From Paracoccaceae bacterium (GTDB taxonomy: Bacteria; Pseudomonadota; Alphaproteobacteria; Rhodobacterales; Rhodobacteraceae), in assembly GCA_007131945.1 (NCBI GenBank), contig SLPP01000038.1:1-6051 (forward strand): a stretch of DNA of 6,051 nucleotides. Reading direction: 5' to 3'. Below, one piece after another: positions 1 to 5,443 of this stretch. The number at the start of each line of letters is the position of its first letter. The first letter of the stretch is position 1. Under the pieces are notes generated by a model. It did not search any database, was not told the DNA's origin, and saw only the letters and a program-made list of their open reading frames with translations. Made by a program: the position numbers and the translations under genes.

Positions 1-89
1 ACGCGATACCCCTCGGTGCCGAAGGCCGCGGCGGCCGCCAGCCCGGCGATTCCGCCGCCCGATATCAGGATGTCCACGGACTCTCGCAT
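1..89 (-). CDS. UbiH/UbiF-family FAD-dependent hydroxylase, N-terminal fragment
   Basis: Only the first 29 codons are inside the window; the gene runs off the left edge. The peptide begins MRESVDILISGGGIAG and continues with an alanine-rich helix and a second strand ending GYR. This is the beta-alpha-beta dinucleotide-binding fold of flavoproteins, with the GxGxxG-type glycines at residues 11-16 (GGGIAG). The spacing and the phrase VDILISGGGIAGL resemble UbiH/UbiF/VisC-type monooxygenases, which hydroxylate the ring of ubiquinone precursors at the inner face of the membrane. A GGAGG ribosome site (96-100) sits 6 nt before the ATG, and a perfect TATAAT lies just upstream. It is the third gene of a same-strand run with the small membrane protein and the HAD phosphatase. 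The flavoprotein assignment is firm; the UbiH assignment rests on a short stretch and other FAD oxidoreductases remain possible. Confidence 0.7.
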   Translation of the reverse strand, partial: MRESVDILISGGGIAGLAAAAAFGTEGYR

Positions 90-110
90 GCCGACCCTCC
101 GTCCCACGCC

Positions 111-116
111 ATTATA
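111..116 (-). promoter_or_regulatory. Candidate -10 element (TATAAT) for the UbiH-like gene
   Basis: On the minus strand the 58-bp gap between the small membrane protein gene and the UbiH-like gene contains an exact TATAAT, unusual in DNA this GC-rich. It lies 21 nt before the ATG at 89, giving a predicted transcript start near position 104 and a short leader carrying the GGAGG site. No good -35 hexamer is visible at 16-18 bp spacing, so the hydroxylase may have its own weak or activator-dependent promoter in addition to readthrough from upstream genes. Confidence 0.4.
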
Positions 117-147
117 GGCCGATACAGCCGCCGGGGCGAGGGTGCGA

Positions 148-411
148 TCAGCCGCGGGTGATGGCGAGCAGCGTCAGCATCACCACCGGCGCCAGTGCCA
201 GCGCCGGCAGGTAGAGCGCGGGCAGACCCCAGACCAGCACGGCGCTCGCCCAGCCGGTGACCAGCGCGAGCATCAGGTAGAAGGGATAATCTCCATCGCC
301 CTCGGCCAGTTCGCGGGCAATCCCGCCGATCACCGGGATGCGGCGGATCAGGGGCTGGCGAATCTGCCGGCGCGACGTGCGGGCGACGCGGGTCTCGATT
401 CGAACAGTCAT
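148..411 (-). CDS. Small hypothetical membrane protein (87 aa)
   Basis: The 87-residue product starts MTVRIETRVARTSRRQ and has a strongly basic N-terminal third (residues 4-25, with many Arg), a short acidic linker (ELAEGDGD, 34-41), then two closely spaced hydrophobic helices at about 43-62 and 64-84. It ends in TRG. By the positive-inside rule both ends would lie in the cytoplasm. The ATG at 411 is chosen because a GGAGG ribosome site lies 5 nt upstream; the reading frame stays open further upstream to about 771, but that part is antisense to the HAD gene. It lies 94 bp after the HAD gene and 58 bp before the UbiH-like gene, on the same strand. I do not recognise a family and assign no function. 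The position beside a membrane-associated quinone-synthesis enzyme is the only clue. Confidence 0.75.
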   Translation of the reverse strand: MTVRIETRVARTSRRQIRQPLIRRIPVIGGIARELAEGDGDYPFYLMLALVTGWASAVLVWGLPALYLPALALAPVVMLTLLAITRG

Positions 412-489
412 GGCAACCTCCGTCAATTCACTTTCGGAAACATAGGTTTTCCGCGCCGGCGGACATCCATGAAATGCTGCGATGCGGCA

Positions 490-508
490 TAAGGCCGCGT
501 CGGCCTTA
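490..508 (-). terminator. Perfect inverted repeat overlapping the HAD gene stop codon
   Basis: The minus strand reads TAAGGCC-GACGC-GGCCTTA, a perfect 7-bp stem with a 5-nt loop whose first three bases are the TAA stop codon of the HAD gene. No T-run follows, so it is not a classical intrinsic terminator. It could be a weak terminator, or an RNA 3'-end stabiliser between this gene and the small membrane protein gene. The structure is seen directly; the role is inferred. Confidence 0.45.
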
Positions 509-1156
509 CAACCGATGCAGGAAGCCGCCCAGGTCGCCGGTATGGTGGTGGATATGCGCGGCCTCGGCTTCGGGCAGGGCCTCGGGTGCGACATGGACCG
601 TGCGCATCCCCAGCGCGTGCGGCACGCGCAGGTTGCGCGGGTCGTCCTCGAACATCGCGGCACTGCGCGGGTCCAGCCCATCGGCGGCGAAGACGGCGTC
701 GAAGGCCTCCGGCTGCGGCTTCGGGTGAAAGCCTGCATCCTCGACGCCATAGACCGCGTCGAAAAGGCCACCGAGCCCGCGTGCCTCGATCACGCGCCGC
801 GCGTAGGGGGCTGACCCGTTGGTATAGACGACCCGGCGGCCCGGCAGGCGGGCAATGCCAGCGCGTAAGGCAGGATCGGGGCTGAGCACCGAGAAGTCGA
901 TCGCATGCACCTCGACCAGGTAGGGCGCGGGGTCGATGCCGTGGTGCATCATCAACCCGGCGAGCGTGGTGCCATAGTCGCGCCAGTAGCGCTTGCGGAG
1001 GAAATCGGCCTCGGATCGACTCAGGTTGAGAGTACGCATGACGAAATCGGTCATCCGCCGGTCGATCTGGTCGAAGAGCCGTACCGCGGGCGGATAGAGC
1101 GTGTTGTCCAGGTCGAAGACCCAGGTCCGGACATGGGAGAAGGCATCGGCGACCAT
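506..1156 (-). CDS. HAD-superfamily hydrolase, pyrimidine 5'-nucleotidase-like
   Basis: A 216-residue cytoplasmic HAD phosphatase. Motif I is WVFDLDNTLYP (residues 12-22; nucleophile Asp15, acid/base Asp17). Motif II is YTNGS (111-115), with the conserved Thr/Ser after a hydrophobic strand. Motif III is HPKPQPEAF (144-152; Lys146), and motif IV is MFEDDPRN (168-175; Asp171 and Asp172 binding Mg2+). The helical cap lies between motifs I and II (about 24-95) with the RKRYWRDYGTTLAGLM segment typical of the Sdt1/Phm8-type pyrimidine 5'-nucleotidase group, whose yeast members dephosphorylate UMP/CMP-type nucleotides. Length matches that group. The bacterial substrate is not settled by sequence, and other small phosphate esters are possible. 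The ATG at 1156 has no recognisable Shine-Dalgarno sequence; a promoter placed so that transcription begins near the ATG is described separately. It is divergent from the GntR gene and followed by the small membrane protein gene. Confidence 0.88.
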   Translation of the reverse strand: MVADAFSHVRTWVFDLDNTLYPPAVRLFDQIDRRMTDFVMRTLNLSRSEADFLRKRYWRDYGTTLAGLMMHHGIDPAPYLVEVHAIDFSVLSPDPALRAGIARLPGRRVVYTNGSAPYARRVIEARGLGGLFDAVYGVEDAGFHPKPQPEAFDAVFAADGLDPRSAAMFEDDPRNLRVPHALGMRTVHVAPEALPEAEAAHIHHHTGDLGGFLHRL

Positions 1157-1162
1157 GTCTGA

Positions 1163-1191
1163 GAGCTAGGGCGAAAGCGGCGCACCCGCAA
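1163..1191 (-). promoter_or_regulatory. Candidate promoter for the HAD gene, possibly leaderless
   Basis: On the minus strand TTGCGG (1191-1186) is followed after 17 bp by TAGCTC (1168-1163). Only six bases, TCAGAC, separate this -10-like hexamer from the ATG at 1156, so initiation 6-7 bp downstream would place the transcript start at or next to the start codon. This agrees with the absence of a ribosome-binding site. The -35 matches the alphaproteobacterial TTG-rich preference, but the -10 keeps only the leading TA of TATAAT, so confidence is modest. Confidence 0.3.
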
Positions 1192-1194
1192 GGC

Positions 1195-1214
1195 GCAAGC
1201 GGAAAAGCGGTTGC
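1195..1214. promoter_or_regulatory. Imperfect inverted repeat, candidate operator in the divergent region
   Basis: GCAAGCGG (1195-1202), an AAAA spacer (1203-1206) and GCGGTTGC (1207-1214) form an imperfect dyad with 6 of 8 positions matching. AAGCGG also occurs as a direct repeat at 1175-1180, 1197-1202 and 1205-1210. The dyad lies between the candidate promoters of the two divergent genes and overlaps the predicted -35 of the GntR gene. GntR-family regulators often bind such dyads to control themselves and a divergent neighbour. It does not match the usual FadR-type TNGTNNNACNA core, so this is a weak inference. Confidence 0.2.
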
Positions 1215-1238
1215 AGCGGCGTGGCGCGAGGCTAAGCT
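1211..1238 (+). promoter_or_regulatory. Candidate promoter for the GntR-family gene
   Basis: TTGCAG (1211-1216) and TAAGCT (1233-1238) are separated by 16 bp. The predicted transcript start near 1245 leaves a very short leader before the ATG codons at 1252 and 1258. Both hexamers are only partial matches to consensus, and the -35 overlaps the imperfect dyad at 1195-1214. Confidence 0.25.
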
Positions 1239-1251
1239 GGAGACCGTGGAG

Positions 1252-1914
1252 ATGTCTATGCCCGAGTCCCGCCCACCGCAGGCCGATGCCTATTCGATGG
1301 TTCTCGCCGCGATCGACGAGGGGGTCTACAAGCCGGGCGACCGCCTGGTCGAATCGGAACTCGCCGAGCGCTTCGGCGTTTCGCGCACGCCGATCCGCGA
1401 GGCGCTGCAGAGACTCGAGACGCAGTCGCTGCTCACCCGCGACGGGCGCTCGCTGATCGTTGCCTCGCTCGATCACAACCAGTTGGCCGAGCTTTACGTC
1501 GTGCGCGCCGAACTCGAGGGGTTGGCGGCGCGGCTGGCGGCGCGCCACGCCACGATCGAGGAGGTGCGCGTGCTGCGTGACATGGTCGAGGCGGATCGCG
1601 CCCTCGTCGCCGATCCGAAGGCGTTGAGCCGGGCCAACAGGCGGTTTCACAAGCAGATCCACCTGGCCTCGCACAACCGTTTCCTCGTGCAGCAGCTCGA
1701 TCTCGTGCATCGCTCGATGGCGCTGCTGGCCTCGACCTCGCTCGCGGCCGAGGGACGTGGCGCGGCGACGCTCGACGAGCATGCGGCGATCGTCGAGGCC
1801 ATCGCGCGCGGCGATGGGGAGGCTGCGGCGCAGGCGCTGAAGGAGCATATCTCACGGGCCTTCGAGACTCGGCTGAAACTGGAATCCGGCGACCGCCGGC
1901 GGAAGGACGACTGA
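1252..1914 (+). CDS. GntR-family transcriptional regulator with FCD ligand-binding domain
   Basis: A 220-residue DNA-binding regulator of the FadR subfamily. Residues about 11-75 form the winged helix: YSMVLAAIDEGVYKPGDRLVE, then ELAERFGVSRTPIREALQRLE (recognition helix around 42-55), then a wing with RDGRSLIVASLD. Residues about 78-205 are the all-helical FCD effector domain, with RAELEGLAARLAA (85-97), NRRFHKQIHLASHN (129-142) and C-terminal helices carrying His177 and His199. The metal site of FCD proteins is usually Asp-His-His-His; here Asn129, His133, His177 and His199 fit that spacing, so the Asp position is Asn. Possible starts are GTG 1246, ATG 1252 and ATG 1258. GGAG lies 9 nt before 1252 and another GGAG 6 nt before 1258, so the true start may be either. 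The ligand is unknown. The divergent HAD gene is the obvious candidate target besides itself. Confidence 0.88.
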   Translation: MSMPESRPPQADAYSMVLAAIDEGVYKPGDRLVESELAERFGVSRTPIREALQRLETQSLLTRDGRSLIVASLDHNQLAELYVVRAELEGLAARLAARHATIEEVRVLRDMVEADRALVADPKALSRANRRFHKQIHLASHNRFLVQQLDLVHRSMALLASTSLAAEGRGAATLDEHAAIVEAIARGDGEAAAQALKEHISRAFETRLKLESGDRRRKDD

Positions 1915-1917
1915 GCG

Positions 1918-3879
1918 TCAGCCGCGTGTCAGTGCGGGCTGCGGCGCGGTGTCATGCAGACCGTGCGCTGTCTTGTCCCAGTAGAACGGGCTTACCCCCA
2001 TTTCGATCAACGCCTTCCAACCGGCAAGAGCGGCGAGCGGGAAATAGAGCGGCAGCATCAGTACCCAGGGCCGAAGGCTGCGATGATCGCGCGAATGCAA
2101 CGCGAAGAGATTGATTGTCAGGTTGGTGACCTCGCTGATAAGAAAGAGCCCGGCGAGCCCGGCGAGGGCGGCGAAAGGCAGCGCTTCGGCAAGCGGATGG
2201 CCGAGGCCGAAGAGCAGGAGCCAGAAGCTCCACAGCACTGGCGCGAGAAGGAACTGGATGAGCGTGCCGAGGAAGATCACCTGGAAGCCTAGGAAGCGCC
2301 AGGCACCGAACTGACGCCAGAGCAGGGCCGGGTTGCGCATGTGCACCGCATAGGTCATCGCGTAACCCTTGAGCCAGCGCGAGCGCTGCTTGATCCAGGG
2401 CAGGACACGGCAATTCGCTTCCTCGAGCGTCACGGTGTCCAGCAATTCGGTCCTGTAGCCATGTCGCGCAAGGCGGATGCCCAGGTCGGCGTCCTCGGTC
2501 ACGTTATGCGCGTCCCAGCCGCCCAGTGTCTCAAGAATGTCGCGACGGAAGAAGAGCGTCGTGCCGCCCAGCGGCACGGCGAGGCGCAGGCGCTGGAAGC
2601 CGGGAAGCATCAGTCGGAACCAGGCGGCGTATTCGATCGTGAAGCAACGCGCGAGCCAGTTGGTGCGCGGGTTGTAGTAGTCGAGCACGCCCTGGATGCA
2701 GGCCAGATCCTGCCCTGCCTCGGCGAAGCGGGCGGCAACGCGATGGAGCTGGTCATGCGCCGGCGCGTCCTCGGCATCGTAGACGCCGACAATGCTGCCA
2801 CGCGCGAAATCGAGCGCGTAGTTGAGCGCGCGGGGCTTCGTCTTCAACGTCGATTCCGGCGCGACGATGACGCGCATCCATGCCGGCAGCCGCGCCCGGC
2901 GCAGCGCGGCGCGGGTCAACTGATCGTCCTCCTCGACGACGAGGAGCACGTCGAGCTTCTCGCGCGGCCAGGTCAGAGCGCCCAGCCGCGCGACCAGTCT
3001 TGGGGCGATGTCGCGTTCGCGATAGAGCGGTACGAGGATCGAGATCACCGGCCGTTCGCCGGTCAGCCGGGCGGGTACCGTGCCGGGGCGCGTACGTGCG
3101 CGCAGCATCGTCACGGCGGCGGCAATCTTCAGTGTCGTCGCGGCCAGGAGCGCCAGCGCGACGACGGAGAGAATCGCGAAAAAGATCGCTTGCGGCGCGA
3201 TTGCCGCGGCAGCGATCGTGCAGGCCAGCGCGGTCCAGAGTGTCGCCCCGAAACGGCGCGCGTTCCAGCCACGGCAGCTTTCGCTTCCGCTGACGCAGCT
3301 TTCCGCCCGTTCTTTGAGTTCCGCATGGCGCGCGCCGATCAGCGCGCGATGCAGATCCGTCTCGCTGATCACGGCCATGGCGACAGGCCCGAAAAGCCCT
3401 TCGAGCTCCCCCTGCATCTCGACGAAGGCTTCAGGCCGTGTCGTGGCGATTAGCGTCGCCCCGCCGGCCCGCGCCCAGGGAAGGCACCCCCGTTTCAGCC
3501 AGTCGCGCGGCTGCAGCCGGCCGATCAGCCGCGGGTCGGGTCGGGTAAGGTCGGGATCCATCACGGCGGTTGCATGCTGGGCGGCCAGGGCGCGGGCCAG
3601 CGCCGCCTCGCCGACGAGCCCGTTCAGGCGCAGGATCTCGCGCAGCCTCACCTCGTCGCCTGCGGCCTTTCGCAGCGCGGCCATCAGTTCCGCCGGGCCG
3701 AGCTCACCCGCTTCGACCAGGATCGTGCCGAGCGGGCGCTTCCAGACGGACGGCGCGAGCACCTCGTCGGCGGCCGGCGCGGCCGGATTCGCCGGTGCGC
3801 GCCGGATTCCGTGCAGCCGGTCCGGCGTCGAGGTACGCCATGCCGGCTCTGGCGTCGTGCCTTTCCGGGCAAATCCCAT
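1918..3879 (-). CDS. Membrane GT2-family glycosyltransferase with N-terminal MshEN/GspE-N-like domain
   Basis: A 653-residue processive-type glycosyltransferase. After a polar leader, residues about 46-182 resemble the GspE N-terminal/MshEN domain. Two 24-residue motifs start at 49 and 78 (LGTILVEAGEL..., RLREILRLNGLV...AAQ), exactly 29 apart, then a segment with LIGRLQPRDWLKRGCLPWARAGG. Two hydrophobic segments (about 210-229 and 231-257) precede the cytoplasmic GT2 domain: ISILVPLYRERD (279-290), VVEEDD (314-319), the DAED metal site (368-371), TEDADLG (461-467, catalytic base region) and QRSRW (498-502, Q-x-x-R-W). Further membrane helices lie at about 527-556, 563-583 and 605-625. This layout is cellulose-synthase-like: transfer from a nucleotide sugar to a growing glycan with export across the inner membrane. 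The sugar is unknown. No BcsB or other export genes are adjacent. The ATG at 3879 has GGAA 4 nt upstream and GGAGG 13 nt upstream. A CtrA-type box lies 72 bp before it. Confidence 0.88.
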   Translation of the reverse strand: MGFARKGTTPEPAWRTSTPDRLHGIRRAPANPAAPAADEVLAPSVWKRPLGTILVEAGELGPAELMAALRKAAGDEVRLREILRLNGLVGEAALARALAAQHATAVMDPDLTRPDPRLIGRLQPRDWLKRGCLPWARAGGATLIATTRPEAFVEMQGELEGLFGPVAMAVISETDLHRALIGARHAELKERAESCVSGSESCRGWNARRFGATLWTALACTIAAAAIAPQAIFFAILSVVALALLAATTLKIAAAVTMLRARTRPGTVPARLTGERPVISILVPLYRERDIAPRLVARLGALTWPREKLDVLLVVEEDDQLTRAALRRARLPAWMRVIVAPESTLKTKPRALNYALDFARGSIVGVYDAEDAPAHDQLHRVAARFAEAGQDLACIQGVLDYYNPRTNWLARCFTIEYAAWFRLMLPGFQRLRLAVPLGGTTLFFRRDILETLGGWDAHNVTEDADLGIRLARHGYRTELLDTVTLEEANCRVLPWIKQRSRWLKGYAMTYAVHMRNPALLWRQFGAWRFLGFQVIFLGTLIQFLLAPVLWSFWLLLFGLGHPLAEALPFAALAGLAGLFLISEVTNLTINLFALHSRDHRSLRPWVLMLPLYFPLAALAGWKALIEMGVSPFYWDKTAHGLHDTAPQPALTRG

Positions 3880-3951
3880 CGTCTTCCGCGCGCCTCCACG
3901 ACCGAATGATCGCCAGTCTAGCGAGCAAAAGGCAAATCTTGGCGCAGAAGG

Positions 3952-3967
3952 TTAAGCCTTGGTTAAC
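3952..3967 (-). promoter_or_regulatory. CtrA-type binding site (TTAA-N7-TTAAC) upstream of the glycosyltransferase gene
   Basis: The minus strand reads GTTAACCAAGGCTTAACC, that is TTAA, seven bases (CCAAGGC), TTAA. The plus strand also reads TTAA-N7-TTAAC, so both orientations fit the full CtrA consensus known from Caulobacter and other alphaproteobacteria, including the extended TTAACCA start. It is in the 112-bp gap between the glycosyltransferase ATG (3879) and the carA stop (3992), and carA transcription runs toward that gap, so the glycosyltransferase is the only gene it could control from upstream. A TAGACT hexamer at 3920-3915 could be the -10, which would centre the box near -50. The same bases form a 5-bp GTTAA/TTAAC stem, a weaker explanation. 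CtrA binding is inferred from the motif. Confidence 0.6.
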
Positions 3968-3991
3968 GGGGCGTGCCCGAACGTCGCGAGG

Positions 3992-5155
3992 TCAGGCGGC
4001 CTTGCTGGCGTCCATCGCCGCGGCGAAGCGTTCGAACAGGTAATAGCTGTCCTGCGGGCCTGGGCTGGCTTCGGGGTGGTACTGGACCGAGAATACCGGC
4101 CGGTTAACGACGCGGATCCCGCAATTCGAGCCGTCGAAAAGCGAGACATGTGTCTCGATCACGCCCTCGGGCAGGGTCTGGCTGTCCACCGTGAAGCCGT
4201 GATTCATCGAGGTGATCTCGACCTTGCCGGTCTCGAGGTCCTTGACCGGATGGTTGGCGCCGTGATGGCCGTGGTTCATCTTGACCGTCTTCGCGCCAAG
4301 CGCCAGCGCCAGCATCTGGTGGCCGAGGCAGATGCCGAAGATCGGAAGATCGCGCTCCAGCACACCCCGGATCATCGGCACGGCATAGTCGCCGGTGGCC
4401 GCCGGATCCCCCGGCCCGTTCGACAGGAAGACCCCGTCCGGCTCCAGCGCCAGCACGTCTTCGGCGGTCGCGGTCGCGGGCAGCACCGTCACGTCGCAGC
4501 CCGCCGAAGCCAGGCAGCGCAGGATGTTGCGCTTGGCGCCATAGTCCAGCGCGACCACCCGGTGCCGCGGGGCGGTCTGCGGCCGGAAACCCTCGGGCCA
4601 GGCCCAGCGCATCTCGTTCCAGCGATAGCTTTGCCGGCAGGAGACGTCCTTCGCCAGGTCGAGCCCGACCAGTCCCCGCCAGCCGCGGGCCTTGGCGATC
4701 AGCGCCTCGAGATCGAATTTCCCTTCGGGATCATGCGCCAGGGCGACATGCGGCGCGCCCTGCTGGCGGATCGCGCGGGTCAGCCGGCGGGTGTCGACGC
4801 CGCCGATGCCAATGCGCCCGCGCCGCGCCAGCCAGTCCACGAGGTCTCCCGCCGCGCGCCAGTTCGAGGGTTCGGTCGGGTCCCATTTCACCACCATGCC
4901 GGCGGCGAAGGGCTCGGCCGTCTCGTCGTCCTCGGCGTTGACGCCGACATTGCCGACATGGGGGAAGGTGAAGGTCACGATCTGCCCGGCATAGGAGGGG
5001 TCGGTCATGATCTCCTGATAGCCGGTCATGGCGGTGTTGAAGACGAGTTCCGCCACCGTCTCGCCGACGGCACCGAAGCCGCGGCCGTAGAATATGGTGC
5101 CGTCGGCAAGGACCAGGCAGGCGGTTGGGTGCGGTGGGGAAAGGGCGGCGGGCAT
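3992..5155 (-). CDS. carA: Carbamoyl-phosphate synthase small (glutamine amidotransferase) subunit
   Basis: A 387-residue subunit, close to the 382 of E. coli CarA. It hydrolyses glutamine and channels ammonia to CarB, which makes carbamoyl phosphate for arginine and pyrimidine synthesis in the cytoplasm. The N-terminal CPSase domain shows LADGTIFYGRGFGA (16-29), ELVFNTAMTGYQEIMTDPSY (36-55) and GGVDTRRLTRAIR (118-130). The class I amidotransferase domain (about 199-380) shows ALDYGAKRNILR (202-213), FLSNGPGDP (243-251), the nucleophile elbow GICLGHQ with Cys276, MNHGFTVD (317-324), and the catalytic QYHPEASPGPQD (358-369; His360, Glu362). All expected catalytic residues are present. The start is placed at ATG 5155 because GGAG lies 6 nt upstream; an in-frame GTG at 5182 would add nine residues but has no properly spaced ribosome site. 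carB is not in the window. The gene appears monocistronic here, with 419 bp of non-coding DNA upstream. Confidence 0.95.
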   Translation of the reverse strand: MPAALSPPHPTACLVLADGTIFYGRGFGAVGETVAELVFNTAMTGYQEIMTDPSYAGQIVTFTFPHVGNVGVNAEDDETAEPFAAGMVVKWDPTEPSNWRAAGDLVDWLARRGRIGIGGVDTRRLTRAIRQQGAPHVALAHDPEGKFDLEALIAKARGWRGLVGLDLAKDVSCRQSYRWNEMRWAWPEGFRPQTAPRHRVVALDYGAKRNILRCLASAGCDVTVLPATATAEDVLALEPDGVFLSNGPGDPAATGDYAVPMIRGVLERDLPIFGICLGHQMLALALGAKTVKMNHGHHGANHPVKDLETGKVEITSMNHGFTVDSQTLPEGVIETHVSLFDGSNCGIRVVNRPVFSVQYHPEASPGPQDSYYLFERFAAAMDASKAA

Positions 5156-5188
5156 GGCGGGCTCCGGGACTTTGTCGGGCACTCCCTA

Positions 5189-5220
5189 TGCCCGCCGCGC
5201 GCAGGAATCAAGCGCGGGCA
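5189..5220 (-). promoter_or_regulatory. Inverted repeat just upstream of carA
   Basis: On the minus strand TGCCCGC (5220-5214) pairs with GCGGGCA (5195-5189) across an 18-nt interval, a 7-bp GC-rich stem ending about 33 nt before the carA ATG. If transcription starts farther upstream, the leader RNA could fold here close to the ribosome site. If it starts at the weak promoter overlapping this stretch, the dyad is DNA rather than RNA structure. The function is unproven, and short GC stems are common in such DNA. Confidence 0.25.
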
Positions 5221-5367
5221 CCGCGTGGACGCGGGCATCGGCGAGACGAGACGCCGCGGCGCCGGGCGCTGGGGTTGATGAAAGATTGACGGGGCGGGCG
5301 GTCGAATTGTGCCCGGCGGCGCGAGGGACGGGCCTTTCGCCTTGTTTCACTGGGTTTCGGGGGTGCT

Positions 5368-5437
5368 GGCAGGCGGGTGGCAAGCGGGTGGCAAGCGGGT
5401 GGCAAGCGGGTGGCAAGCGGGTGGCAGGCGGGTGGCA
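5368..5437. repeat. Six-copy 11-bp tandem repeat (GGCARGCGGGT) plus partial seventh
   Basis: Six back-to-back 11-bp units start at 5368, 5379, 5390, 5401, 5412 and 5423, followed by GGCA (5434-5437). Units 2-5 are identical (GGCAAGCGGGT). Units 1 and 6 differ by one base, with G in place of A at position 5. The identical inner units point to recent expansion by slippage or unequal exchange. Because 11 is not a multiple of 3, the array shifts frame every copy, which argues against a coding role. The unit is close to one helical turn, so equivalent bases would face the same side of DNA. It lies 213 bp upstream of the carA start and 138 bp after the dehydrogenase stop. Confidence 0.95.
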
Positions 5438-5443
5438 GATTTC

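Noticed and set aside
142..492. Plus-strand open frame opposite the small membrane protein
   Set aside because: Composition is Arg/Gln/His-rich without structure; the minus-strand frame has a ribosome site and two clear membrane helices.
1051..1848. Minus-strand open frame of 265 codons opposite the GntR gene
   Set aside because: Arg/Leu-rich shadow that crosses the divergent promoter region and the start of the HAD gene; the plus strand encodes a clear winged-helix/FCD protein.
2341..3453. Plus-strand open frame of 370 codons opposite the glycosyltransferase
   Set aside because: Its translation has no domain-like pattern, and the opposite strand carries the GT2 motifs throughout.
4103..4107. 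TTAAC half-site inside carA
   Set aside because: A single half without a partner at N7 spacing and inside a coding region, so not treated as a CtrA site.
5183..5211. Possible carA promoter TTGATT-N17-TAGGGA
   Set aside because: Spacing is right, but the -10 keeps only two consensus bases, so it is mentioned in the intergenic entry and not called as a feature.
3959..5278. Plus-strand open frame of 439 codons opposite carA
   Set aside because: It is longer than carA, but is a GC-driven antisense frame. Its translation is rich in Arg, Gly, His and Ala with no recognisable domain, whereas the minus strand encodes CarA with all catalytic motifs.
5368..5437. Tandem repeat as replication-origin iterons or a CRISPR array
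   Set aside because: Units are only 11 bp with no spacers, and there is no rep or cas gene nearby; the context is housekeeping chromosome.
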